Source: Dyella sp. C9 (lineage in GTDB: Bacteria; Pseudomonadota; Gammaproteobacteria; Xanthomonadales; Rhodanobacteraceae). From it: a stretch of 64,000 bases of DNA. Below are positions 30,236-38,918 of this stretch, piece after piece. A model generated the notes under the pieces. The model ran no database searches and was not told the origin of the DNA. It saw only the letters and a program-made list of their open reading frames with translations. A program made the position numbers and the translations under genes. How positions within the stretch are numbered: position 1 is the first letter of the stretch; each line of letters starts with the position of its first letter. The stretch is from assembly GCF_003332825.1 (NCBI RefSeq), contig NZ_QIRF01000009.1, positions 89,772 to 153,771 of the forward strand, given 5' to 3'.

Positions 30236-31336
30236 TCAGATGCCTTCCTGCGGCTTGCCGTCGCGCACGAAGGGATACTTCACCAGGCGCACCGGCACCT
30301 CACGGCCGCGGATGTCCACGCGCACGTCGCCCGCCTCGCCGGCGGGAATGCGCGCGAAAGCAACGGCCTTGTTGAGGGTAGGAGCGAAACTGCCGGACAG
30401 GATCTCGCCTTCGCCCTGGGCGGTGAGCACCTTCTGGCCGTGACGAAGCACGCCCTTCTCGTCGAGCACCAACCCCACCATCACGCGCTTCACCCCGGCG
30501 GCCTTCTGAGCTTCGAGCGCCTTGCGGCCAATGAAGTCACGCCCCTCGTCCAGCGCGATGGTCCAGCCAAGGTTGGCCTCCCACGGCGAGACGCTCTCGT
30601 CCATGTCCTGGCCGTAGAGATTCATGCCTGCTTCCAGGCGCAGCGTGTCGCGCGCACCCAGGCCCGCCGGCGCGACACCGGCGGCGGCCAGCGCCTGCCA
30701 CAGTGCCACGGCGTGTTCCTCCGGCACGATGATCTCGAAGCCGTCCTCGCCGGTGTAGCCGGTGCGTGCCACGAACAGCGGCATGCCGTGCGGCCCCTGG
30801 GCGGCGGCCGCGGCGAACTTGCCGAGCTTGCCGATGCGCTCCTGGTCGATCCCGGCCAGCAGGCCGATCACCTTGGCGCGGGCCCCCGGGCCCTGCACGG
30901 CGATCATGGCGTACTCGGGACGCTCCTTGACCTGCACGTCGAAGGCCTTGGCCTGCTGCTCGATCCATGCAAGGTCCTTGGCGCGGGTGGCGGCATTCAC
31001 CACCAGCCGGAAGAATTCCTCGCCCAGGAAGTACACGATCAGGTCGTCGATCACGCCGCCCTGTTCGTTGAGCATGCACGAGTACAGCGCCTTGCCCTGC
31101 ACCTTGAGCTTGTCGACGCTGTTGGCCAGCAGGTGGCGCAGGAACTCGCGCGTACGCGCGCCATGCAGGTCGACCACGGTCATGTGCGAGACGTCGAACA
31201 TGCCGGCGTCGCGGCGAACGGCGTGATGTTCCTCGATCTGCGAGCCGTAGTTGATCGGCATGTCCCAGCCGCCGAAATCGACCATGCGCGCACCGAGCGC
31301 GCGGTGGGTGTCATTGAGTACGGTCTTCTCGGTCAT
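30236..31336 (-). CDS. gcvT: Glycine cleavage system T protein (aminomethyltransferase)
   Basis: 366 residues (E. coli: 364). It transfers the methylene group from lipoylated GcvH to tetrahydrofolate and releases ammonia. Family features: [20 protein letters not shown] and MFDVSHM at the N-terminus, the folate-site aspartate region [19 protein letters not shown] in the middle, and the C-terminal barrel domain. ATG 31336 matches the usual start. The 5' region contains no recognisable glycine riboswitch. Confidence 0.96.
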   Translation of the reverse strand: MTEKTVLNDTHRALGARMVDFGGWDMPINYGSQIEEHHAVRRDAGMFDVSHMTVVDLHGARTREFLRHLLANSVDKLKVQGKALYSCMLNEQGGVIDDLIVYFLGEEFFRLVVNAATRAKDLAWIEQQAKAFDVQVKERPEYAMIAVQGPGARAKVIGLLAGIDQERIGKLGKFAAAAAQGPHGMPLFVARTGYTGEDGFEIIVPEEHAVALWQALAAAGVAPAGLGARDTLRLEAGMNLYGQDMDESVSPWEANLGWTIALDEGRDFIGRKALEAQKAAGVKRVMVGLVLDEKGVLRHGQKVLTAQGEGEILSGSFAPTLNKAVAFARIPAGEAGDVRVDIRGREVPVRLVKYPFVRDGKPQEGI

Positions 31337-31524
31337 CGCAGTCGTGCTCTGGGGAAAACGACATTATCGCCGGGCGCATGGATACATTCCAAGCCGAATG
31401 GGCCGTGCGCGGACGTATCGCTGGCATCGTGCGGCGCAGCATGCACTCGACGCGATCGATATTCCCTGCGGCCGGAATGCGGCGCCCTGAATGTTTCGCG
31501 GAAGCAGAACCCAAGGCAAAGACG

Positions 31525-31549
31525 CTGGATTCCGGCTTTCGCCGGAATG
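31525..31549. repeat. REP-like hairpin, copy 1
   Basis: 25 bases whose core ATTCCGGC-TTTC-GCCGGAAT is a perfect hairpin, flanked by CTGG. It is the exact reverse complement of 31623-31647. Confidence 0.8.
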
Positions 31550-31622
31550 GCGGTGAGGAAAGGCGATGCGCCGCGGGCGGCCAACCTCATACTGGTCATC
31601 CGTCGACCACCTTCATCCTCGT

Positions 31623-31647
31623 CATTCCGGCGAAAGCCGGAATCCAG
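31623..31647. repeat. REP-like hairpin, copy 2 (inverted)
   Basis: Exact 25-base reverse complement of copy 1, 73 bases away. Together they form a REP doublet (BIME-like) at the 3' end of cysNC and 5' of gcvT. Related hairpins occur at 6756 and, decayed, near 22010. Confidence 0.8.
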
Positions 31648-31741
31648 TGCCTTCCCATGACGCCGGCAGTGTCGGAATCGCTGGACACCTGCGTTGCCTG
31701 GGATGAGCACGTCGGACGTCGTCGAAAACGCCCGAGGGCGA

Positions 31742-33631
31742 TCAGGAAGGCACGTGCCCACCCTGCCCGCTCAGCAACTGCTCCACCACCTGTTCCGCCA
31801 GTTGCTCCGGCCGCAGCCCCGCCGTGCGCAGGTGCAGCTCGGCCTGTTCCGGCGCCTCGTAAGGCGAGTCGATGCCGGTGAAGTTGAGGATCTCGCCGGC
31901 GCGCGCCTTGCGATACAGCCCCTTCGGATCACGCCGCTCGCATTCCTCCAGCGTGGTGTCGACGAACACCTCCAGGAACTCGCCCTCTCCGAACAGGCCA
32001 CGCGCGAAACGGCGCTCGCTCTGGAACGGCGAGATCACGCAGACCAGCACGATCAGGCCCGCATCCACCATCAGGTGCGCCACCTCGGCCACGCGGCGCA
32101 CGTTCTCGACGCGCGCCTCCGCCGTGAAACCCAGGTCCTTGTTCAGGCCGTGGCGCAGGTTGTCGCCGTCGAGCATATAGGTGTGATAACCCAGTGCGTG
32201 CAGGCGCCGCTCGACCAGGTTGGCAACGGTGGACTTGCCCGCGCCCGACAGGCCAGTGAACCAGAGGCAGCGTGCCTGTTGGCCCTTGCTGGCGCTGCGG
32301 GCCTCCTTGTCCAGATCGGTGTGCTGCCAATGCACGTTGGCGGCACGGCGCAAGGCAAAGTCCAGCATGCCGCAGCCCACGGTGGCATTGGTCTGCCGGT
32401 CGATCAGGATGAAGCCGCCCAGGGTGCGGTCATCGGCGTAGGCCTCGAACGCGATGGCGTGGTCCAGGTCGACGTTGCAGTAGCCCACCTCGTTGAGCTC
32501 AAGCCGGCGCGCAGCCAGCTCGGCCTGCGTGTTCACGTCCACCTTGTGCTTGATGGTGGTGACGCGGGCATTGACCGTACGCGCACCGATCTTCAGCCAG
32601 TAGGCGCGATTGGGCAGCAGGGGCTCGTCCCCCATCCACAGCACGTGCGCCGCAAACTGGTCGGCCACCGGCGCCGGACGCGAGGCATCGGCGATCACGT
32701 CACCGCGGCTCACGTCGATTTCACGATCCAGCGTCAGCGTCACGGCCTGGCCTGCACGGGCTTCCGGCAGGTCGCCATCGGCGGTGACGATGCGCTCGAT
32801 GCGGGCGCGCTTCATTGCCGGCTGCACCACCACTTCGCTGCCCACCGCAATGCAACCGCCACTGACCGTGCCGGCATAGCCACGGAAGGATGCATCAGGC
32901 CGGTTGACCCACTGCACCGGCAGGCGGAAGTCCGCAGCCTGGGTGGCCGCGGTGTCGGCGGTCTCGAGCAGCTCCAGCAGACAGGGCCCCTGATACCAGG
33001 AAAGACGTTCCGAGCGCCGCCCGACGTTATCACCACCCGGCGCCACCACCGGCAGGCAATGCACGCTGGCGATGCCGAGCTGGGTGGCGAGCTCGCGGTA
33101 TTCGTGGGCGATCGCGGCGTAGATGTCCTCGCGGTAGTCCACCAGGTCCATCTTGTTCACCGCCAGCACCACCTGGCGAATGCCCATCAGTGCGCAGATG
33201 TAAGTATGCCGGCGCGTCTGCGGCAGCAGGCCCTTGCGGGCATCGACCAGCACCACCGCCAGCTCGGCGTTCGATGCTCCGGTGGCCATGTTGCGGGTGT
33301 ACTGCTCGTGGCCCGGGCAGTCGGCCACGATGAAGCTGCGGCGCGGCGTGTGGAAGTAGCGGTAGGCCACGTCGATGGTGATGCCCTGCTGGCGCTCGGC
33401 GTCCAGGCCGTCGGTGAGCAGGGAGAAATCCAGCGCATCCGCATCGTCGGCATGCAGCTTGCGGCTGTCGCGGGCCAGGGCGGCCAGCTGGTCGTCCGGC
33501 ACCATGCCGGCGTCATACAGCAAGCGGCCGAGCAAGGTGCGCTTGCCGTCATCGACGCTGCCGCAGGTGATGAAGCGCAACAGGTTGGTGGCGCCCTGAG
33601 CGGCGACGGGGGGGAGGTGCAGCGTCGTCAT
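31742..33631 (-). CDS. cysNC: Bifunctional sulfate adenylyltransferase large subunit / APS kinase
   Basis: 629 residues. The N-terminal CysN GTPase (about 1-430) drives APS formation by CysD; the C-terminal CysC (about 455-629) phosphorylates APS to PAPS. Visible are VDGL-like [31 protein letters not shown] (usually DTPG), NKMDLVDY, and the CysC P-loop [12 protein letters not shown] with K466. The CysN P-loop reads GSVDDGKRT: the Mg-binding Ser/Thr after the lysine is Arg31 (codon CGC, 33541-33539) where AGC is expected. That could impair GTP hydrolysis or be a sequence error. It starts at the cysD stop (TGATG overlap), so the two are co-translated. Confidence 0.94.
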   Translation of the reverse strand: MTTLHLPPVAAQGATNLLRFITCGSVDDGKRTLLGRLLYDAGMVPDDQLAALARDSRKLHADDADALDFSLLTDGLDAERQQGITIDVAYRYFHTPRRSFIVADCPGHEQYTRNMATGASNAELAVVLVDARKGLLPQTRRHTYICALMGIRQVVLAVNKMDLVDYREDIYAAIAHEYRELATQLGIASVHCLPVVAPGGDNVGRRSERLSWYQGPCLLELLETADTAATQAADFRLPVQWVNRPDASFRGYAGTVSGGCIAVGSEVVVQPAMKRARIERIVTADGDLPEARAGQAVTLTLDREIDVSRGDVIADASRPAPVADQFAAHVLWMGDEPLLPNRAYWLKIGARTVNARVTTIKHKVDVNTQAELAARRLELNEVGYCNVDLDHAIAFEAYADDRTLGGFILIDRQTNATVGCGMLDFALRRAANVHWQHTDLDKEARSASKGQQARCLWFTGLSGAGKSTVANLVERRLHALGYHTYMLDGDNLRHGLNKDLGFTAEARVENVRRVAEVAHLMVDAGLIVLVCVISPFQSERRFARGLFGEGEFLEVFVDTTLEECERRDPKGLYRKARAGEILNFTGIDSPYEAPEQAELHLRTAGLRPEQLAEQVVEQLLSGQGGHVPS

Positions 33632-34533
33632 CAGAAGTAGCCCTCCTGCTTCTTGCGCTCCATCGAGGCGCTGCCGTCATGGTCGATTACCCGGCCCTGG
33701 CGCTCCGAGCTGCGCGAGGCGGCCATCTCCTTGATGATGGCGTCCAGCGTGGTCGCCGACGACTCCACCGCCCCGGTGAGCGGGTAGCAGCCCAGCGTGC
33801 GAAAGCGCACCTCCCGCATCTGCACCTGCTCGCCTTCGCGCAGGATGAAGCGCTCGTCGTCCACCATGATCAGCGCGCCGTCGCGTTCCACCACCGGCCG
33901 CGGCTGGGCAAAGTACAGCGGTACCACCGGGATGTTCTCGCGGCGGATGTAATGCCACACGTCCATCTCGGTCCAGTTCGAGAGCGGGAACACGCGCACG
34001 CTTTCGCCCTTGTGGATCCGGGTGTTGTAGGTGTGCCACAGCTCGGGTCGTTGGTGCTTCGGGTCCCATCGATGCTGGGCATTGCGGAAGGAGAACACGC
34101 GCTCCTTGGCACGCGACTTCTCCTCGTCACGGCGGGCACCGCCGATGGCAGCATCGAAACCGTATTTGTCCAGCGCCTGCTTCAGGGCCACCGTCTTCAT
34201 CACGTCGGTGTGCACGGCCGAGCCGTGGGTCAGCGGCGAGATGCCCTGGCGCACGCCCTCCTCGTTGATGTGCACCAGCACTTCCACGTCGCCGGCAGCG
34301 GCGACCTGGTCGCGGAAGGCGATCATCTCGCGGAACTTCCAGGTGGTGTCCACGTGGAGCAAGGGCATCGGCGGGCGGGCCGGATAGAAGGCCTTGCGCA
34401 GCAGGTGCAGCAAAACCGAGGAGTCCTTGCCGATCGAGTAGAGCATCACCGGCCGCCCGAAGGCCGCCGCCGTTTCGCGGAAGATGTGGATGCTCTCGGC
34501 CTCGAGCGCGTCCAGGTGGGACATGGCAGACAT
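33631..34533 (-). CDS. cysD: Sulfate adenylyltransferase small subunit
   Basis: 300 residues (E. coli CysD: 302). It joins sulfate to AMP from ATP as a complex with CysN in the cytosol. The PP-loop is [12 protein letters not shown] near residue 32-43; [23 protein letters not shown] and [12 protein letters not shown] are typical of the family. Start ATG 34533 ([10 protein letters not shown]) or ATG 34524 nine bases on; homology covers both. First gene of the cysD-cysNC operon, divergent from the Mla-like operon over about 190 bases that should contain both promoters; no clear CysB site was seen. Confidence 0.95.
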   Translation of the reverse strand: MSAMSHLDALEAESIHIFRETAAAFGRPVMLYSIGKDSSVLLHLLRKAFYPARPPMPLLHVDTTWKFREMIAFRDQVAAAGDVEVLVHINEEGVRQGISPLTHGSAVHTDVMKTVALKQALDKYGFDAAIGGARRDEEKSRAKERVFSFRNAQHRWDPKHQRPELWHTYNTRIHKGESVRVFPLSNWTEMDVWHYIRRENIPVVPLYFAQPRPVVERDGALIMVDDERFILREGEQVQMREVRFRTLGCYPLTGAVESSATTLDAIIKEMAASRSSERQGRVIDHDGSASMERKKQEGYF

Positions 34534-34723
34534 ACGTTGTTTCAGTGGCCTTTGGCTGGACGGCCGCCGGAGGCGGCCGGTCAAACGGTGAATCTAGCGG
34601 AAAACCGGCGAGGGAACAGCGTCGCTCGCCACGAGGGGGCAAGAACGCACGAGCGGGCCGCCCGCTGACCAGCACCCTCATTTCGTCACCCGGCCTGCGC
34701 AACACTCCACTAAGATCGACCCC

Positions 34724-35869
34724 ATGAGTACATCGATGGCGACAGGAAGCGCACAACTCGATGCCACCGCCTCGCCGCCCCGCCCGCGCGGGGCGGGGGA
34801 CTGGACCCTGGCCCACTTCGCCGCGCTGGAGCGCATCGTCGGCGCGCTGAAGGCCCCGTTGGCCACGGACACCACGGTCGATCTCAGCGGCCTGGGCGCA
34901 CTGGACACCGCCGGAGCCTCGCTGCTGGTGGGCCTGCTGGGACCGGAGCGCCTGGCCAACCTGGCCAGCGCCGACCCGACCCTGCCCGCCGCGCAGCGCG
35001 CATTGCTGCAGACCGTGGGCACTGCCATGAGCGGCTACCACGAACCCCGCATCTCGCTGCGCAGCCACACCGTCACCGACGTGCTGGCCCGCATCGGCGC
35101 GGCGATGGAGAACATCTACCACCAGCAGGTGCGCCTGCTCGGCTTCATCGGCCTGACCCTGGAGACTTTCGCCCGCACGGTGTTCAAGCCGCGCAGCTGG
35201 CGCGTCACCTCGCTGGTGGCCCACGTGGAGGAAACCGGGCTCGATGCCGTGCCCATCGTGGCCCTGCTCACCTTCATGGTGGGCGCGGTGGTGGCCTTCC
35301 TAGGTTCCACCGTGCTGGCCGACTTCGGCGCCACCATCTATACGGTGGACCTGGTGGCCTATTCGTTCCTGCGCGAGTTCGGCGTGCTGCTCACCGCCAT
35401 CCTGCTGGCTGGCCGCACCGCCAGCGCGTTCACCGCGCAGATCGGCTCGATGAAGGCCAACGAGGAGATCGACGCGATCCGTGCGCTCGGCCTGGACCCG
35501 ATGGAGCTGCTGGTGCTGCCCCGGGTGCTGGCGATGCTGGCCGCGCTGCCCATGCTCACCTTCATCGCCATGATGTGCGGTCTCATCGGCGGCGGGCTGG
35601 TCTGCGCGCTGACGCTGGACATCCCGCCGGTGATGTTCATCAACCTGGTGAAATCGGATATCGCGGTACGGCACTTCCTGGTGGGCATCGCCAAGGCGCC
35701 GATCTTCGCCTTCCTGATCGCGGTCATCGGCTGCCTGGAAGGCTTCAAGGTTACCGGCAGCGCCGAGTCCGTGGGCGAGCACACCACCTCGGCCGTGGTG
35801 CAGTCGATCTTCGTGGTGATCCTGCTCGATGCGCTGGCCGCGCTGTTCTACATGGAGATGGGCTGGTGA
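34724..35869 (+). CDS. MlaE-type lipid ABC permease with N-terminal STAS domain
   Basis: 381 residues. The first ~105 form a STAS-like domain (VDLSGLGALDTAGASLLVGL), equivalent to MlaB, fused to a MlaE permease with about five TM helices. Permease marks are EETGLDAVPIVALL, LADFGATIYTVDL, REFGVLLTAILLAGR and the coupling segment SMKANEEIDAIRALGLDP. It should be the inner membrane part of an MCE transporter that moves phospholipids or other lipids between the membranes. Fusion of MlaB to MlaE removes the need for a separate STAS gene. Head of a four-gene operon; the next gene starts inside its stop (GTGA). Confidence 0.92.
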   Translation: MSTSMATGSAQLDATASPPRPRGAGDWTLAHFAALERIVGALKAPLATDTTVDLSGLGALDTAGASLLVGLLGPERLANLASADPTLPAAQRALLQTVGTAMSGYHEPRISLRSHTVTDVLARIGAAMENIYHQQVRLLGFIGLTLETFARTVFKPRSWRVTSLVAHVEETGLDAVPIVALLTFMVGAVVAFLGSTVLADFGATIYTVDLVAYSFLREFGVLLTAILLAGRTASAFTAQIGSMKANEEIDAIRALGLDPMELLVLPRVLAMLAALPMLTFIAMMCGLIGGGLVCALTLDIPPVMFINLVKSDIAVRHFLVGIAKAPIFAFLIAVIGCLEGFKVTGSAESVGEHTTSAVVQSIFVVILLDALAALFYMEMGW

Positions 35870-36681
35870 ACGCACGCCCCAAGCCTGCACCGCAGGAAGA
35901 CGTGATCCAGGTGCGCAACCTGGTCAACCGTTTCGGCACGCAGACCGTGCACGAGCACCTGAACCTGGACGTTCGCCGCGGCGAGATCCTTGGCGTGGTC
36001 GGTGGCTCGGGCACCGGCAAGTCGGTGCTGTTGCGCAGCATCGTGGGGCTGCAACGCCCCACGTCTGGCCAGGTGCACGTGTTCGGCAAAGACCTGCTCA
36101 GCCTGTCGCCCGAACAGCGCTCGCTGGTGGAGCGGCGCTTCGGGGTGCTGTTCCAGAACGGTGCGCTGTTTTCCTCGCTCAACGTAGTGGAAAACGTGGC
36201 GATGCCGCTGATCGAGCACGCCGGCCTCACACGCCCCGATGCCCAGCGGCTGGGTGGCGTGAAGCTGGCCCTCGCCGGCCTGCCGGCGGGCACCGAGACC
36301 AAGTACCCCTCCGAACTGTCCGGCGGCATGGTCAAGCGCGCCGCGCTGGCCCGCGCGCTGGCGCTGGACCCGGAGATCCTGTTCCTGGACGAACCCACCG
36401 CCGGCCTGGATCCGATCAGCGCCGCGGCGTTCGACCAGTTGATCCTGACCCTGCGCGACGCGCTGGGCCTGACCGTGTTCCTGGTCACCCACGACCTGGA
36501 CACGCTGTATACGATCTGCGACCGCGTGGCCGTGCTGTCGCAGAAGAAGGTGCTGGTGGTCGGCCCGCTCGACGAGGTCGCGCAGTTCAACGACCCCTGG
36601 GTGCAGTCGTATTTCCACGGCCCGCGCGGCCGCGCCGCCGAAGAGGCGCATGAGCGCGATCCATCCCCCGAGGTGAAGTGA
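35866..36681 (+). CDS. MlaF-type ABC ATPase
   Basis: 271 residues. Walker A GGSGTGKSVLLRS (K52), the signature LSGGMVKRAALARAL, Walker B ILFLDEPTAGLDP and the H-loop VTHDLD are all intact. It powers the MCE lipid transporter together with the STAS-permease upstream. The start is GTG 35866, overlapping the permease stop, with GGAGATGG upstream; the longer open frame before it is antisense-free permease sequence in another frame and is not used. The next gene begins one base after its stop. Confidence 0.94.
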   Translation: MNARPKPAPQEDVIQVRNLVNRFGTQTVHEHLNLDVRRGEILGVVGGSGTGKSVLLRSIVGLQRPTSGQVHVFGKDLLSLSPEQRSLVERRFGVLFQNGALFSSLNVVENVAMPLIEHAGLTRPDAQRLGGVKLALAGLPAGTETKYPSELSGGMVKRAALARALALDPEILFLDEPTAGLDPISAAAFDQLILTLRDALGLTVFLVTHDLDTLYTICDRVAVLSQKKVLVVGPLDEVAQFNDPWVQSYFHGPRGRAAEEAHERDPSPEVK

Positions 36682-36682
36682 T

Positions 36683-37621
36683 ATGGAAACACGAGCCCAT
36701 CACGTGCTGATCGGCCTGTTCACGGTGATCGTGGTGGCCGCCGCGCTGCTGTTCGCGCTGTGGCTGGCCAAGTCCAGCAGCGACCGCCAGTTCTCCTACT
36801 ACGAGGTGGTGTTCAATGAAGCCGTCACCGGCCTCTCGCAGGGCAGCGCCGTGCAATACAACGGCATCAAGGTCGGCGATGTCACCCAGCTGAAGCTGGA
36901 CAAGCAGGATCCGCGCAAGGTGCTGGCATCGATTCGCCTCGGCGGTGACACGCCGGTGCGCCAGGACACGCATGCCAAGCTCGCCCTCACCGGCGTCACC
37001 GGGCTGGCCGTGATCCAGCTCAGCGGCGGCTCGCCGGAAAGCCCGCCGTTGCAGGGCAGGAATGGCGAACTGCCGGTGATCGTGGCGGACCCCTCGCCGC
37101 TCAGCCGCATCCTCGCCAACGGCGAGGACCTGATGGTCAACATCAACGAGGTGGTGGCACGCGCCAGTGCGCTGTTGTCGCCGGAGAACATGGACCGCAT
37201 CAGCCGCACGCTGGATCATCTGGACAAGGCCACCGGCGCCATCGCCGACCAGCGAGACGACATCCGCACCCTGCTCAAGCAGCTGGCCGCGGCCAGCAAG
37301 CAGGCCAATGACACCCTGGCCCAGGCTCAGCAACTGGTGCAGAACACCAATGGGCTGGTCGACAACCAGGCGCGTGCCACGCTGGACAGCGCGAAGAACG
37401 CGCTGGCCTCGGTGGAGCGCGTCACCGCGAACATCGACCGCCTGGTCAACGACAACCGTGCCGCCATCAGCGGCGGCATGCAGGGCTTCAGCGAGCTGGG
37501 TCCGGCCGTGCGCGAGCTGCGCGACGCCGCCAGTTCATTGCGCGGCATCTCGCGCCGCCTCGACGACAACCCGGCCAGCTTCCTGCTGGGCCGCGACCGC
37601 AGCAAGGAGTTCGTGCCATGA
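36683..37621 (+). CDS. MlaD-type MCE domain protein
   Basis: 312 residues. One N-terminal TM (about 8-30), then an MCE domain (about 38-120) with VFNEAVTGLSQGSAVQYNGI and GVTGLAVIQLSGG, then a long periplasmic helical region (about 135-300). It would form the hexameric substrate-binding ring of the lipid transporter. The helical extension is longer than in E. coli MlaD (183 residues) and closer to MCE proteins of plant TGD2 or mycobacterial type. ATGA overlap with the next gene. Confidence 0.93.
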   Translation: METRAHHVLIGLFTVIVVAAALLFALWLAKSSSDRQFSYYEVVFNEAVTGLSQGSAVQYNGIKVGDVTQLKLDKQDPRKVLASIRLGGDTPVRQDTHAKLALTGVTGLAVIQLSGGSPESPPLQGRNGELPVIVADPSPLSRILANGEDLMVNINEVVARASALLSPENMDRISRTLDHLDKATGAIADQRDDIRTLLKQLAAASKQANDTLAQAQQLVQNTNGLVDNQARATLDSAKNALASVERVTANIDRLVNDNRAAISGGMQGFSELGPAVRELRDAASSLRGISRRLDDNPASFLLGRDRSKEFVP

Positions 37622-38241
37622 AGCTGCCCTTCCGACCGTTCGCCGCCGGCGCCCTCCTTGCGCTGCTTGCCGCATGCTCGGTCTTGCCCAAGGCGGAGTC
37701 GCCCGACATCTACCGCCTGCCCGAAACACCGCTGCCCCGCGCGCAGGCGCCGGCCGTGGACTGGTCGCTGCGCGTGGATACGCCGCTGGCCGAACGCATG
37801 GTGGACAGTTCGCGCATCACCGTGCTGCCTGACGGCAACGTGGTGAGCGTGTACCAGGGCGCGCGCTGGAGCGACAACGGCACCACCCTGCTGCGCAACC
37901 GCCTGCTCGATGCGTTCCGCGACGACGGCCGTATCGCGGCCTTGAGCAGCGACGACAGCAGCCTGCAGGCCGATTACTCGCTGACCGGCGACCTGCGCGC
38001 ATTCCAGTCCGAATACCAGGGCGGGCAACCGGTGGTGGTGATCCGCTTCGATGCGCGACTGGTGCAGAACAACGGCCTGCGCATCATCGCCACCCGGCGC
38101 TTCGAAGTGAGCCAGCCGGTGGGTGGCACGACGGTGCCGCAGGTGGTTGCGGCCTTCGGCCAGGCCAGCGATGCATTGGCGGGACAGCTGGTGAGCTGGA
38201 CCATGCAACACTCGTTGCAGGCCCATCCACACATCGACTGA
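37618..38241 (+). CDS. ABC-type transport auxiliary lipoprotein
   Basis: 207 residues. A lipoprotein signal with lipobox LLAAC places the acylated cysteine at residue 20. The mature part resembles the ABC_trans_aux family (PqiC-like): LRVDTPLAERMVDSSRI near the start, WSDNGTTLLRNRLLDAF, and a final helix. In MCE systems such lipoproteins act at the outer membrane end of the pathway. It takes the place of the soluble MlaC carrier, which is absent here, so this system is more Pqi/Let-like in that respect. Confidence 0.88.
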   Translation: MKLPFRPFAAGALLALLAACSVLPKAESPDIYRLPETPLPRAQAPAVDWSLRVDTPLAERMVDSSRITVLPDGNVVSVYQGARWSDNGTTLLRNRLLDAFRDDGRIAALSSDDSSLQADYSLTGDLRAFQSEYQGGQPVVVIRFDARLVQNNGLRIIATRRFEVSQPVGGTTVPQVVAAFGQASDALAGQLVSWTMQHSLQAHPHID

Positions 38242-38247
38242 GCGGCA

Positions 38248-38877
38248 TCAGCGGCCGGACGATGCAATCTGGCGGAAGGTGAGGTTGAGCCGCGGCCCGA
38301 CCGCGGCGCTGGTCTTGGGCAGGTCGTGCACGTAGCGCTTCTGCGTGTCGCCCGCCATGCGCAGCAGGCTGCCGTGCCCCAGTTCGATCACGTGTAGCTG
38401 GGCGCTCTCCTGCCCGCGCCGCGACTTCATTCGAAAACGCCGCACCGCGCCCAGGCTCAGCGAGGCGATCACCGGGTGTTCGCCCAGCTCGTGCTCGTCG
38501 TCGCTGTGCCAGCTCATCGAGTCGCGGCCGTCACGGTACAGGTTGGCCAGCACGCTGTTGAAACGCGCGCCGCAGGCCTCCTGCACGCGCAGGCGCAAGG
38601 CGGACAGTTCCGGTATCCACGGTCGTGGCTCGAAACGGGTGCGCGAATACACATAGGTCGCATCGGGGTCACCGATCCAGCAGCTCAGGCGTGGCGAATC
38701 CACCTCTCGACCGTAGATGCGGATGCGATGGGTCTCCCACGGAATGGCCGCGGTCAGGCCCGCCAGCAGCCGGTCGGCCTCCGACGCATCGAGCCAGCCG
38801 GGCCACAGCGACAGCTCCGCGCCGGGCAGCGGCAGGGCCTGCCAGCCGGGTTCTGCCACGTGGTCGAACAGGCTCAC
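38248..38877 (-). CDS. alkB: AlkB-type alpha-ketoglutarate-dependent dioxygenase
   Basis: 209 residues. An Fe(II)/2-oxoglutarate enzyme of the AlkB family that repairs N-alkylated bases by oxidative demethylation. Iron ligands H124 and D126 lie in SMSWHSDDEHELG and a third histidine in KRYVHDLPK; the 2-oxoglutarate arginines are in RLNLTFR. NLYRDG and SLSLGAVRRFRM are as in the ALKBH2/3-like branch. The start is GTG 38877 with AGGG about 9 bases upstream; the longer frame upstream is amidase antisense. It lies just downstream of the amidase gene on the same strand. Confidence 0.92.
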   Translation of the reverse strand: MSLFDHVAEPGWQALPLPGAELSLWPGWLDASEADRLLAGLTAAIPWETHRIRIYGREVDSPRLSCWIGDPDATYVYSRTRFEPRPWIPELSALRLRVQEACGARFNSVLANLYRDGRDSMSWHSDDEHELGEHPVIASLSLGAVRRFRMKSRRGQESAQLHVIELGHGSLLRMAGDTQKRYVHDLPKTSAAVGPRLNLTFRQIASSGR

Positions 38878-38918
38878 TGCATTCGCCCTTTGCTCATGCC
38901 ATCTGCCGCGTTGCGTCG

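Larger units (their letters stand above)
31337..31741. other. Gene-free stretch with REP pair between gcvT and cysNC
   Basis: 405 bases. The left part would carry the minus-strand gcvT promoter, which I cannot pinpoint. The right part holds two facing REP-like hairpins (listed separately). No gene is convincing; the open frames on both strands are repeat-derived. Confidence 0.5.

Noticed and set aside
31337..31500. Glycine riboswitch upstream of gcvT
   Set aside because: Looked for the tandem aptamer pattern on the minus strand; no conserved core recognised.
29567..31660. Long plus-strand open frame (697 codons) over gcvH and gcvT
   Set aside because: Runs antisense to two well-recognised genes and crosses their intergenic region; composition typical of a shadow.
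31694..33640. Plus-strand open frame opposite cysNC
   Set aside because: Antisense to a certain gene over nearly its whole length, no family resemblance.
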